Assembly (NCBI GenBank): GCA_039029355.1
Contig: JBCCGI010000124.1
Span: 1 to 18,956, forward strand
Direction of reading: 5' to 3'
From: JBCCGI01 sp039029355
Lineage (GTDB): Bacteria > Planctomycetota > UBA1135 > GCA-002686595
Length of the DNA: 18,956 bases
The notes below the pieces were generated by a model. It was given only the letters and a program-made list of their open reading frames with translations, was not told where the DNA came from and ran no database searches. Every line of letters begins with the position of its first letter. The stretch's first letter is position 1. Of the stretch, positions 1 to 6,579 are shown piece after piece. The position numbers and the translations under genes are program-made.

Positions 1-225
1 AGAGTGCCTACCCAAAACCCTATGGACACATCCCTTGATTCCTGGCATGCCTCTTCCCTCGCCCAGACAGCTTAGGTACAAGATCTTAGTGAAGTGGAAA
101 TCTGGCCGATGGGATCTCAGGAGTAGTCAATACAACGTAAGTCTGTTGTCTGTGTTGTGTATCTTTATCAGATTGTATAAAGCCTCCCTAAGATCCATAA
201 ATTGAGAGGTCTTACAATGGGCTCG
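1..225. other. Segment of atypical base composition at window start
   Basis: GC is about 46% over the first 180 bases by hand count, falling to about 33% at 121-180, against more than 70% in the rest of the window. The change to the GC-rich bulk occurs around 215-240. One plus-strand frame is open from base 2 to a TGA at 203-205, but I recognise no protein in it and codon use is unlike the neighbouring genes. I see no terminal inverted repeat or tRNA. It could be the end of a mobile element, a transferred fragment, or a chimeric assembly end. The sequence alone does not decide between these. Confidence 0.6.
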
Positions 226-1171
226 TCAGTTTGCACGCCGGCTCGGCCTCCTCCAGCCAGCGCCGCCCGTCGGTGGTGTAGCCGGCGGTCGGCCGCAGGC
301 CGGGCTGGAGCTCCTCGAAGTAGGCGTTGAAGGCGCCCATGACGAGCTCGCGGGCGTACTTGGCCAGGCAGGACGCGAGGGCCACCGGGAAGGCCCGGTC
401 CTCGGCCTTCTCGACGATCACCAGGCGCATGGCCCGCCGCCGGTCGCGGGCGACGACCTCGTATTCGGAGTGGCCCTCGTCCTCGCGCACCAGCCGGACA
501 TCCGCGTCGGGGAGGCCGCGGGCGAGCAGCGGTCCGTAGCGCATCCGCCCGCCCTGGCGGTCGACCACGACCTGCGGGCGCGCCTCGCCCTGCTCCTCCC
601 AGAGGTGCAGCAGGGCCTCCAGCGTCTTCTCCCACACCGACAGCGACTTGTTGTGCGTCTCGTCGTAGGAGGCGTTCAGCTCGCCGGCCGGGACGAGGCG
701 CACGCCGGCGTCGAGCAGCGCGAGGCCCTTGGAGTCCATCCGCCGGCGCAGGAGCTCGGCCAGGAGCTCGAGCGAGCCCGCCTCGTGCTCGACCGGCAAG
801 CGCTCGGGCAGCCGCCCGTACCAGGGGTGGCGCGCGACCATCGCCTGTGCCGGCGCCAGCGGGCCGAACAGCAGCCGGCGCGGGTCGCCCGGCGGCTTGC
901 CGGCCGGGTCGAGCAGCGCCAGGAAGGTCAGCGCCGTCGCTTCGAGCCGGCGGCGCCCCTGCTCGTTGCGCGAGAACACGCGCTTGGAGTCGGCGACGAT
1001 CAGCTTGCGCACCTTGCTCGGACGCTTGCCGACCAGGTTGCCGAGGAGCCGCCACGCGTTCGCGTGCGGGTCCGGCAGCCGCAGGGCGGCGTACCCGATC
1101 GTCAGCGGGCCGAGCAGCGGGCCGAGGCCCGCTTCGTCGATCCCGCAGACGACCGCGGAGCGCGGGCTCAC
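212..1171 (-). CDS. RNase HII-like nuclease family protein, 3' end probably replaced
   Basis: The 319-residue product starts with the RNase H type 2 signature: CGIDEAGLGPLLGPL at residues 9-23 supplies D12 and E13, and ADSKRVF at 60-66 matches the DSK motif. VVVDRQGG at 201-208 would supply the third acid (D204), and ASCLAKYARE at 266-275 matches the RNase HII stretch AAS-x-x-AK-x-x-RD, with Glu275 where Asp is usual. At 319 residues it is about 100 longer than classical RNase HII; the extra sequence lies at about 65-165. RNase HII cleaves RNA in RNA-DNA hybrids, but activity of this divergent branch is unproven. The GTG start at 1171-1169 overlaps the lgt stop (GTGA), indicating translational coupling. 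The last residues (about 310-319, ending CKLTSPL) and the TAA stop fall in low-GC sequence, so the true C-terminus is probably lost. Confidence 0.75.
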   Translation of the reverse strand: MSPRSAVVCGIDEAGLGPLLGPLTIGYAALRLPDPHANAWRLLGNLVGKRPSKVRKLIVADSKRVFSRNEQGRRRLEATALTFLALLDPAGKPPGDPRRLLFGPLAPAQAMVARHPWYGRLPERLPVEHEAGSLELLAELLRRRMDSKGLALLDAGVRLVPAGELNASYDETHNKSLSVWEKTLEALLHLWEEQGEARPQVVVDRQGGRMRYGPLLARGLPDADVRLVREDEGHSEYEVVARDRRRAMRLVIVEKAEDRAFPVALASCLAKYARELVMGAFNAYFEELQPGLRPTAGYTTDGRRWLEEAEPACKLTSPL

Positions 1172-2034
1172 GGCGCCAGCGACTCGGGCACCGGCCGCTT
1201 CTTGGCCGTCGCGAGCACCGCCACGCCGACCGCCACGCCGACGACGGCGAGGATCTGCGAGGTCGAGAACCCGCCCCAGACCCCGCGCAGCTCGTCGCCG
1301 CGGAATGCCTCGATGACCGCGCGCGAGACCGAGTAGTAGATGAAGATCACGCCCGCCACCTGCCCGAAGTACCGGCGGCGGCGCAGCACGAGCCAACCGA
1401 GGAGCGCAACGATCAGCGCGTTGACGCTCATCCACGGCTGGGTCGCCCAGAGCACCTGGCCGGCGAGGTCGTGCTCGAACAGGCTCTTGGGGTTCTCGGC
1501 CAGCCACTCGGCCGAGGGCACGCGCAGCGTGATGGGGAAGGGCAGGTCGGCGTACTTCTCGTCGACCACGCTGCCGTAGTCGTCGCCGACCAAGAGGCAG
1601 CCCCAGCGCCCGATGGCCTGGCCGACGAAGCCGCCCACCAGCCCGGTGTCGAGCGCGTTCCACGGGTGCAGCCCGTACTTGCGCGCCTTCCAGAAGCCGA
1701 GGAGTACCGCGCCGGCGAAGCCGCCGAACATCACCAGCCCGCCCTCCCACACGAAGAGGATCTTCAGCGGGTCCTGCACGAAGTCGTGCCCGACCGACGG
1801 CGTCGCCTTGGTGGTGAGGTAGCGCGCGATCTCGACCGCGACGTAGAGGAGGCGCGCGCCCGCGATGACGCCGATCAGGAGCCAGACCGCGGTGTCCGAC
1901 GAGCGGTCGGGGTCCTTGTCGGGCTCGAGGCCGTAGCGCTGGAGCAGCTTGCCCCAGAGCGCGACGCCGACCAGGAAGCCGGTCGCGACGAGGACGCCGA
2001 AGGAGGGGAGGAAGCCGAAGAGGACCGGATACAT
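1168..2034 (-). CDS. lgt: Prolipoprotein diacylglyceryl transferase (Lgt)
   Basis: Lgt moves a diacylglyceryl group from phosphatidylglycerol to the lipobox cysteine of prolipoproteins in the inner membrane, the first step of lipoprotein maturation. The 288-residue protein is of usual family length and multi-pass (hydrophobic segments near 5-28, 50-66, 93-114, 130-150, 203-217, 224-238, 260-276). Diagnostic sites are GGLVMFGGFAGA (98-109), GRWGCLLVGDD (142-152, the Lgt signature usually GRxGNFxNGE) and SRAVIEAFRGDE (237-248). The signature is relaxed: Cys-Leu replaces Asn-Phe, and Phe103 sits where E. coli Lgt has a functional His. The same substitutions may be normal in this lineage. Its stop overlaps the GTG of the downstream RNase HII-like gene. 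It is divergent from the Pus10 gene across a 208-base gap. Confidence 0.9.
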   Translation of the reverse strand: MYPVLFGFLPSFGVLVATGFLVGVALWGKLLQRYGLEPDKDPDRSSDTAVWLLIGVIAGARLLYVAVEIARYLTTKATPSVGHDFVQDPLKILFVWEGGLVMFGGFAGAVLLGFWKARKYGLHPWNALDTGLVGGFVGQAIGRWGCLLVGDDYGSVVDEKYADLPFPITLRVPSAEWLAENPKSLFEHDLAGQVLWATQPWMSVNALIVALLGWLVLRRRRYFGQVAGVIFIYYSVSRAVIEAFRGDELRGVWGGFSTSQILAVVGVAVGVAVLATAKKRPVPESLAP

Positions 2035-2108
2035 GGCGCTTCAGCGCACCATAGCGCCTTGCGGCGGGAATCCCAGCCCGGGGCCCGGGAGGTGGCGGGC
2101 GTCCGGGC

Positions 2109-2136
2109 TTGCCTCGCCGGGGACGGAGGCTATCCT
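2109..2136 (+). promoter_or_regulatory. Possible sigma70-type promoter for the Pus10 gene
   Basis: TTGCCT at 2109-2114 and TATCCT at 2131-2136 are separated by 16 bases, each matching four of six consensus positions. They lie in the divergent gap between lgt and the Pus10 gene and would give a 5' leader of about 100 bases. No strong Shine-Dalgarno sequence precedes the ATG at 2243. Confidence 0.3.
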
Positions 2137-2242
2137 CGCGCCCGCTCGCCCGGACCCGCGCCAGCATCCAGACAGCGGCGCTCGGGCGACACAGAACGTT
2201 CCATTCGTTCCGGGGGAGAGCCCCCCCGAGGTCACGCCAGGT

Positions 2243-3073
2243 ATGAACCGACCGCGCACGAAAGTCTTCCTCGAGGGCCGCTACCGGAAGCTCACCCGCG
2301 ATCTGCCCCAGACGATCTTCTACTGCCCCGAATGCAAGGGGCACCCGCGGCGGCGCAAGAAGTGCGAGCGCTGCGAGGGCTACGGCAAGCTGATGCGCGA
2401 CTCGGTGCAGGAGCTGGTGGCCTGGGTCGCGGGCAAGGCCTTCGGCACCCGCAAGAACAAGTTCCACGGCGCCGGCCGCGAGGACATCGACGTCCGCATG
2501 CTCGGCCGTGGGCGTCCGTTCGTGCTCGAGCTGATCGACCCCAAGCAGTTCGACATCGACCTCGCCGCCCTCGAAGCCGAGATCAACCGCCGCAACGAGG
2601 GGCGCCTTGAGATTCAGGGGCTGCACTGGAGCGAGAAGCCGCGCGTGGCGATCCTGAAGGAGACCCACCACGCGAAGGAGTACGAGGCGCTGATCGAGTT
2701 CGAGCGCCCGATCGAGCCCGACGCGCTCACCGCGCTGGTCGGCCAGCGGACCGACGTGATCCAGCGCACCCCCGGCCGCGTGGCGCACCGCCGCGCCGAC
2801 CGCGAGCGCGAGCGCTGGATCGAGTTGATGTCGGTCAACCCGGTCGACGGTTCGGACGACCTGCGCTGGCTCGTGCGCATGCGCACGCAGCACGGCACCT
2901 ACGTCAAGGAGGTGCTGAGCGGCGACGAGGGCAACACCGGGCCCTCGCTCTCGGAGCTCGTCGGCGTGCCCTGCCGCTGCGTCGAGCTCGACGTCCTCGC
3001 GATCCTCGATGCCGAGGGCGAGGACGAGCCGGCGCACCAGGCGCCGCCGCCGACCTTCGGCGCCGGGATCTGA
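2243..3073 (+). CDS. pus10: tRNA pseudouridine synthase, Pus10 family (short form)
   Basis: Pus10 converts uridine to pseudouridine at position 54 and/or 55 of the tRNA T-arm in archaea and some eukaryotes. The 276-residue product has the Pus10 core: GAGREDIDVRMLGRGRPF at 76-93, in which GRED aligns with the GRTD/GRLD catalytic loop of other pseudouridine synthases, making Asp81 the probable nucleophile. It also has EKPRVAILKETHHAKEYEAL (131-150) and GTYVKEVLSGDEGNTGPSL (218-236), both characteristic of the family. A four-cysteine zinc ribbon (C28, C31, C41, C44) with a basic loop precedes the core. The THUMP-bearing N-terminal region of archaeal and eukaryotic Pus10 is missing, so substrate binding must differ. 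The protein ends in TFGAGI (271-276), a tail that recurs in the KptA-like protein at 14732. The ATG at 2243 is the first plausible start before the conserved region. Confidence 0.88.
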   Translation: MNRPRTKVFLEGRYRKLTRDLPQTIFYCPECKGHPRRRKKCERCEGYGKLMRDSVQELVAWVAGKAFGTRKNKFHGAGREDIDVRMLGRGRPFVLELIDPKQFDIDLAALEAEINRRNEGRLEIQGLHWSEKPRVAILKETHHAKEYEALIEFERPIEPDALTALVGQRTDVIQRTPGRVAHRRADRERERWIELMSVNPVDGSDDLRWLVRMRTQHGTYVKEVLSGDEGNTGPSLSELVGVPCRCVELDVLAILDAEGEDEPAHQAPPPTFGAGI

Positions 3074-3086
3074 CCGGCGTCGGTCA
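3071..3086. terminator. Perfect hairpin spanning two convergent stop codons
   Basis: TGACCG, a four-base loop GCGT, then CGGTCA form a perfect 6-bp stem. The left arm starts with the TGA of the Pus10 gene (3071-3073) and the right arm ends with the TGA of the minus-strand hotdog gene (read as TCA at 3084-3086). Only 10 bases separate the two genes. No U-run follows on either side, so this is at most a weak bidirectional terminator or a transcript-end stabiliser. Confidence 0.3.
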
Positions 3087-3563
3087 GACCACCATCCCCA
3101 TGATGTCGCCTTCGTAGACCAGCTTGCGGTCGACGAAGCCCTGGGTGGAGTAGGTGAACATCGTGCGCCGGATGCGCGTGACGCGTCCGGCGAAGTACAT
3201 GCGGCACTCGGGCTCGACCGTGCCGCGGTAGCGCACGCGGTCGACGCCGGCGAAGCCGACGAACGTGTCGGTCATCTCCGGCTGGCGCTTCATGAAATCG
3301 AAGGTGCACAGCTGCGCCGCCGCCTCGATCATCAACGCGCCGGGGAACAGCGGCCGACCCGGTACGTGGTCGGCAGCCCACCACGCGTCGGCCGCCACGT
3401 CGGTGAAGCCGACGATCAGGTCGTTCTCGGTGTCGATGTGCGCGATGCCGTCGAGCATCTCGAAGCGACCGCGCTGCATGATGATCTTGCGGATGTCTTC
3501 GGCGGTCGCGACCACGTGGTCGAGCTGCACGGAGTCGAAGTCGATAAGCGGAGCCGTGGGCAT
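3084..3563 (-). CDS. FabZ/FabA-like hotdog-fold 3-hydroxyacyl-ACP dehydratase
   Basis: FabZ-type enzymes remove water from 3-hydroxyacyl-ACP in fatty-acid elongation. The 159-residue product contains DHVPGRPLFPGALMIEAAAQ at 65-84, matching the FabZ/FabA active-site helix, with H66 as catalytic His and E80 as catalytic acid. The rest (FVGFAGVDRVRYRGTV at 101-116 and strands up to 159) fits a single hotdog domain, and the length is normal for FabZ. I chose the ATG at 3563 because upstream codons add only a low-complexity Arg/Pro stretch. A start at 3599 or a GTG at 3632 is possible, and no clear Shine-Dalgarno supports any of them. No other fatty-acid synthesis gene is nearby, so it could serve a special lipid or polyketide pathway. 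It is divergent from the PLP-enzyme gene. Confidence 0.75.
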   Translation of the reverse strand: MPTAPLIDFDSVQLDHVVATAEDIRKIIMQRGRFEMLDGIAHIDTENDLIVGFTDVAADAWWAADHVPGRPLFPGALMIEAAAQLCTFDFMKRQPEMTDTFVGFAGVDRVRYRGTVEPECRMYFAGRVTRIRRTMFTYSTQGFVDRKLVYEGDIMGMVV

Positions 3564-3706
3564 GGGCTGGGGGCGGGGCTGGGGCCGGTGTGACACCATG
3601 GCCCGGGCGGATGGGGGACGGAGTCCTACCACAATCGGGGCGGTACGGTAGCGCAGGGGCAGCGACTACGGTAGGGCGCGCCCGATCACCGCACAGGAGC
3701 AGACCC

Positions 3707-4900
3707 ATGGAGCACAACCTCGCCCCCGCGACCCTTTGCATCCACGCCGGCCACGAGGTCGGAGCGGATCAACCCGCGCTCGTCCCGCCGGTCGTGCGGA
3801 GCACGACCTTCCTCCTCGACGACGAGGCCTACGCCCGCCGCGCCGCGGGACGTGCGGACGAGGCGCGGATCTACGCGCGCGAGACCAGCCCTACCGTCGA
3901 GGCGGTCGAGGGCAAGCTGGCGGCGCTCGAGGGAGCCGAGCGCGCGCTGCTCTTCGCCTCCGGCATGGCGGCGATGCACGCGCTCCTCCTGGCGTCCCTG
4001 CGCGCGGGCGACCACGTCGTGTCGGGCCTCCAGCTGTACGGCGGCTCGCGCGGCCTTTTGACCGAGCTGCTGCCGCGCTTCGGCGTGGAGGAGACCGTGG
4101 TCGACATCGAGGACCCGGGCGCGACCGCCGCGGCCTTCCGGCCCGAGACGAAGCTGCTGCTGATCGAGAGCATCTCGAATCCGACGATCGCGGTCGCCGA
4201 CCTGCCGGCGCTCGCCGAGCTGGCGCACGCGCGCGGCGCGCGGGTCGCGGTCGACGCGACCTTCGCCACGCCGATGGCGCAGCGCCCGCTGCTGCTCGGC
4301 GCGGACGTGGTGCACCACTCCGCGACCAAGTACCTCGGCGGACACTCCGACGTCACCGCGGGCGTGCTCGCGTTCCGCGGCGTTCCCGACCTGGGCCACG
4401 CGGCCTGGCAGTGGCGCACCAAGGCGGGCGGCTGCGCCGACCCCGAGGCCGCGTCGCTGCTCGACCGCGGGCTCCGCACGCTGCACCTGCGCATGCGCGC
4501 GCACAGCGACAACGCGGCGGCGGTCGCGCGCTTCCTCGCAAGCCGCGAGGACGTGACGCGCGTGTTCCACCCGTCGCTCGAGACCCACGCGAGCTACGCG
4601 ATCGGCCAGCGCGTGCTCGAGCTGCCGTCGGGCATGCTGTCGTTCGTGCTGCGCGGCGGCGACGAGGCGGCGCTGCGCTTCGCGCGCGCGCTGCGGCTGG
4701 TGTTCGAGGCGGCTTCGCTGGGCGGCGTCGAGAGCCTGGTCTCGCTGCCCTGCAACATGTCGCACGTCGGCCTGACCGTCGAGGAACGCCTCGCCGCCGG
4801 CATCCCGCCCGGCATGGTGCGGCTCTCGATCGGCGTCGAGGATCCCGCCGACCTCATCGCCGACGTGCAGCAGGCGCTCGACGCGGCCGCCGCCGGATGA
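3707..4900 (+). CDS. Cys/Met metabolism PLP-dependent enzyme (cystathionine gamma-synthase/lyase family)
   Basis: The 397-residue protein belongs to the PLP fold type I Cys/Met metabolism family, whose members perform gamma- or beta-elimination or replacement on cystathionine, homoserine esters, methionine or cysteine. The PLP lysine is K208 in HSATKYLGGHSDVTAG (204-219). Y111 (LYGGSRG) would stack on PLP, D183 (VDATFATP) would bind the pyridine nitrogen, and N158 lies in ISNPT. The C-terminal VRLSIGVEDPADLI is the usual family ending. The start is well supported: AGGAG at 3695-3699 lies 7 bases before the ATG. Sequence alone does not separate cystathionine gamma-synthase, gamma- or beta-lyase and methionine gamma-lyase. 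The stop overlaps the start of a small membrane-protein gene. As a PLP enzyme it lies just across from the PLP-synthesis locus, which may be coincidental. Confidence 0.9.
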   Translation: MEHNLAPATLCIHAGHEVGADQPALVPPVVRSTTFLLDDEAYARRAAGRADEARIYARETSPTVEAVEGKLAALEGAERALLFASGMAAMHALLLASLRAGDHVVSGLQLYGGSRGLLTELLPRFGVEETVVDIEDPGATAAAFRPETKLLLIESISNPTIAVADLPALAELAHARGARVAVDATFATPMAQRPLLLGADVVHHSATKYLGGHSDVTAGVLAFRGVPDLGHAAWQWRTKAGGCADPEAASLLDRGLRTLHLRMRAHSDNAAAVARFLASREDVTRVFHPSLETHASYAIGQRVLELPSGMLSFVLRGGDEAALRFARALRLVFEAASLGGVESLVSLPCNMSHVGLTVEERLAAGIPPGMVRLSIGVEDPADLIADVQQALDAAAAG

Positions 4901-5034
4901 CGTGGAGCTGGCTGTTCCCTTCGGACAGCGACCGCAGCGCCTTCGCATGGCTCCGGCGCGGCGTCCGGTGGCTGTGGGTCGGCGCGATCCTCTTCGCGCT
5001 GGTCCACCTAACGCTGCGGGTCCTGTCGGAGTAG
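4897..5034 (+). CDS. Small single-pass membrane protein, coupled to the PLP enzyme gene
   Basis: The ATG at 4897 overlaps the TGA of the preceding gene (ATGA), so its translation is probably coupled to the Cys/Met enzyme. The 45-residue product has a Trp- and Arg-rich N-terminal part (residues 1-24) and one hydrophobic helix at about 25-40 (WLWVGAILFALVHLTL). By the positive-inside rule the N-terminus (R13, R20, R21, R24) would be cytoplasmic. I recognise no family. The stop lies 9 bases from the convergent end of the pdxR gene. The overlap, an intact frame, and a coherent membrane segment are the only support for it being real. Confidence 0.5.
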   Translation: MTWSWLFPSDSDRSAFAWLRRGVRWLWVGAILFALVHLTLRVLSE

Positions 5035-5043
5035 CGCCGACGA

Positions 5044-6423
5044 TCAGACGATCGACGGGCAGGTCGGCGCGCCGCTGAGGATCTCCGCCAGCGCGCGGAC
5101 GCCGCGCTCGACCTCGGACCGCTCGGGCGGACGGCCGAGCGCGAGGCGCACGGCGTGCGGCGCGTTGGCGCGACCGACGACGAAGGGGTCGGCGGGCGTC
5201 GGCGCGACGCCGGCGCGGCGCGCCTGGGCCACGAAATCCTCGCCGCGCCAGGGCGCGGGCAGCGGCATCCACACGTGCGACGAGCCGGGGTGCGCCTTCA
5301 CCGCGAGGTGCCCCAGATGGCGGCTGAAGATCTCGCGCCGCGCCGCGGCCTCGTCGCGCTTCCACTGCGCCATGGCGTCGGCGCTGCCGTCGCGGACCCA
5401 GCGCGCCGCGAGCTCGGCCATCAGCGGCGGCGCCATCCACGTCGTGGCGGCGATGTTGGCGGTGATGCGCTCGACCGCCGACGCGGGCGCGTGGACGTAG
5501 CCGATGCGCAGGCCCGCGGCGATGCTCTTCGACGTGCCGGCGAGGAAGTAGCCGTGCTCCGGCAGCCGCGCCGCGATCGGCAGCGGCGCGTCGGGGCAGA
5601 GGTAGCCGCCGGTGTCGTCCTCGATGACGGGGATCGAGTAGCGCTCGGCGAGCTCGGCGATGCGCACGCGGCGCTCCTCGGGCAGCACGATTGCCGTGGG
5701 GTTGTGGATCGTGGGCTGCAGGTAGGCCGCGCGCGCGACGCCCTTCTTGCACGCGAGCTCGAACGCGTCGGGGAGCACGCCCTCGTCGTCCATGCGCAGC
5801 GGCGCGAGCTTGAGGTGCAGCAGGCTCGCCAGCGCCTTCACGCCGGGGTAGGTGAGCTCCTCGACCAGCAGCGTGTCGCCGGGCTCTAGCACCGTCGCGA
5901 AGACCGTCGCCATCGCGTGCTGCAGGCCGGCCGTGACCAGCGTGCGGTCGGCGGCTGCCTCCAGCCCGGTGCGCGCGATCCACTCGGCTCCCGCGCGCCG
6001 GTGCTCGTCGAACCCGCGCGGCGAGTAGCCTGTGGCGAGGTGTGCGAGCCCCGGGTCGGCCGCCAGCTCGCGGAACGCGCCCGGCACGTCGAGCAGGTCG
6101 TGGTCGCCCTTCGGCACGTTGAAGTTGAAGTCGACCACCGAGGCGTCCTCGCCGTCGATCGGCATGCCGGGCAGCACGCGCTCCTCGCGCTCGCGGACGA
6201 AGGTGCCGCGGCCCACCTCACCGTCGACCAGCCCGCGCCGGGCGGCCTCCTGGTAGGCGCGCGTGATCGTCACGACGTTCACGTTGAGGTCGCGCGCCAG
6301 CGCGCGGTGGGTCGGCAGCCGCTCGCCCGACTCCAGGCGGCCCGAGGAGATGTCGCGCGCCAGGGCATCCGCAATGGCGAGGTACACCGGACCCAGCGGG
6401 GAGACGTTCTCGGGCTTCCACAT
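5044..6423 (-). CDS. pdxR: MocR-family transcriptional regulator, PdxR type
   Basis: The 459-residue protein has a GntR winged helix-turn-helix at about 10-78 (GRLESGERLPTHRALARDLN, then VTITRAYQEAARRGLV and GRGTFV), joined to a fold type I aminotransferase-like domain from about 98 to the end. PLP-binding positions are visible: N241-P242, D269/D270 (VIEDDTGGY), K299 in GTSKS for the Schiff base, and R306 in GLRIGY. MocR regulators of the PdxR group sense PLP and control the divergently transcribed pdxST genes, which is exactly the arrangement here. The ATG at 6423 is preceded by a weak AGG. The gene ends 9 bases from the small membrane-protein gene. Regulation of pdxST, and probably of itself, from the 156-base shared gap is inferred from family and position. 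Confidence 0.88.
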   Translation of the reverse strand: MWKPENVSPLGPVYLAIADALARDISSGRLESGERLPTHRALARDLNVNVVTITRAYQEAARRGLVDGEVGRGTFVREREERVLPGMPIDGEDASVVDFNFNVPKGDHDLLDVPGAFRELAADPGLAHLATGYSPRGFDEHRRAGAEWIARTGLEAAADRTLVTAGLQHAMATVFATVLEPGDTLLVEELTYPGVKALASLLHLKLAPLRMDDEGVLPDAFELACKKGVARAAYLQPTIHNPTAIVLPEERRVRIAELAERYSIPVIEDDTGGYLCPDAPLPIAARLPEHGYFLAGTSKSIAAGLRIGYVHAPASAVERITANIAATTWMAPPLMAELAARWVRDGSADAMAQWKRDEAAARREIFSRHLGHLAVKAHPGSSHVWMPLPAPWRGEDFVAQARRAGVAPTPADPFVVGRANAPHAVRLALGRPPERSEVERGVRALAEILSGAPTCPSIV

Positions 6424-6533
6424 TGTCTGCCTACTTGCGCTTGTGTTTGGGGTGATTGTCCGACACGTGCTACATCGTCGATTGTCGCGCAGGCCTCCCG
6501 AAAGGGCAATGGGGCTCTTTGTGCGGCGACAAT
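6422..6533. promoter_or_regulatory. Candidate PdxR operator region with ATTGTC repeats
   Basis: The divergent gap holds ATTGTC at 6422-6427, 6455-6460 and 6481-6486 on the plus strand, and its inverse GACAAT at 6528-6533. The second and third copies extend to GATTGTC, 26 bases apart, so they are roughly helically phased. The third and fourth form an 8-base inverted pair, ATTGTCGC (6481-6488) and GCGACAAT (6526-6533). PdxR proteins studied elsewhere bind direct and inverted repeats in this position, so these are plausible operators. The first copy overlaps the pdxR start codon. Confidence 0.45.
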
Positions 6534-6579
6534 TGGACCCAAACAATGCGCCAGCCGGCGCGAGCTCGGAGTCGAAAGT

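Noticed and set aside
2..205. Open plus-strand frame in the low-GC segment
   Set aside because: A stretch reading RYKILVKWKSGRW looked faintly like a chromo-type or element-encoded peptide, but it is too short and has no start or supporting motif, so it is not reported as a gene.
847..2610. A 587-codon plus-strand open frame
   Set aside because: It runs antisense to lgt and the RNase HII-like gene and out of frame with the Pus10 gene. No recognisable motif and strongly biased composition.
212..3037. A 941-codon minus-strand open frame across 212-3037
   Set aside because: Only its last 319 codons match a known family (RNase HII-like). The rest lies opposite or out of frame with lgt and the Pus10 gene, which have clear motifs. 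It reflects the lack of stops in GC-rich DNA.
3644..3674. Direct repeat TACGGTAG at 3644-3651 and 3667-3674 upstream of the PLP enzyme gene
   Set aside because: Eight bases with 23-base spacing could be an operator, but there is no inverted symmetry, no known regulator nearby and no third copy.
3686..5983. A 765-codon minus-strand open frame
   Set aside because: It is antisense to the Cys/Met PLP enzyme and in the wrong frame of pdxR. Its sequence is Arg/Ala/His-rich low complexity with no domain.
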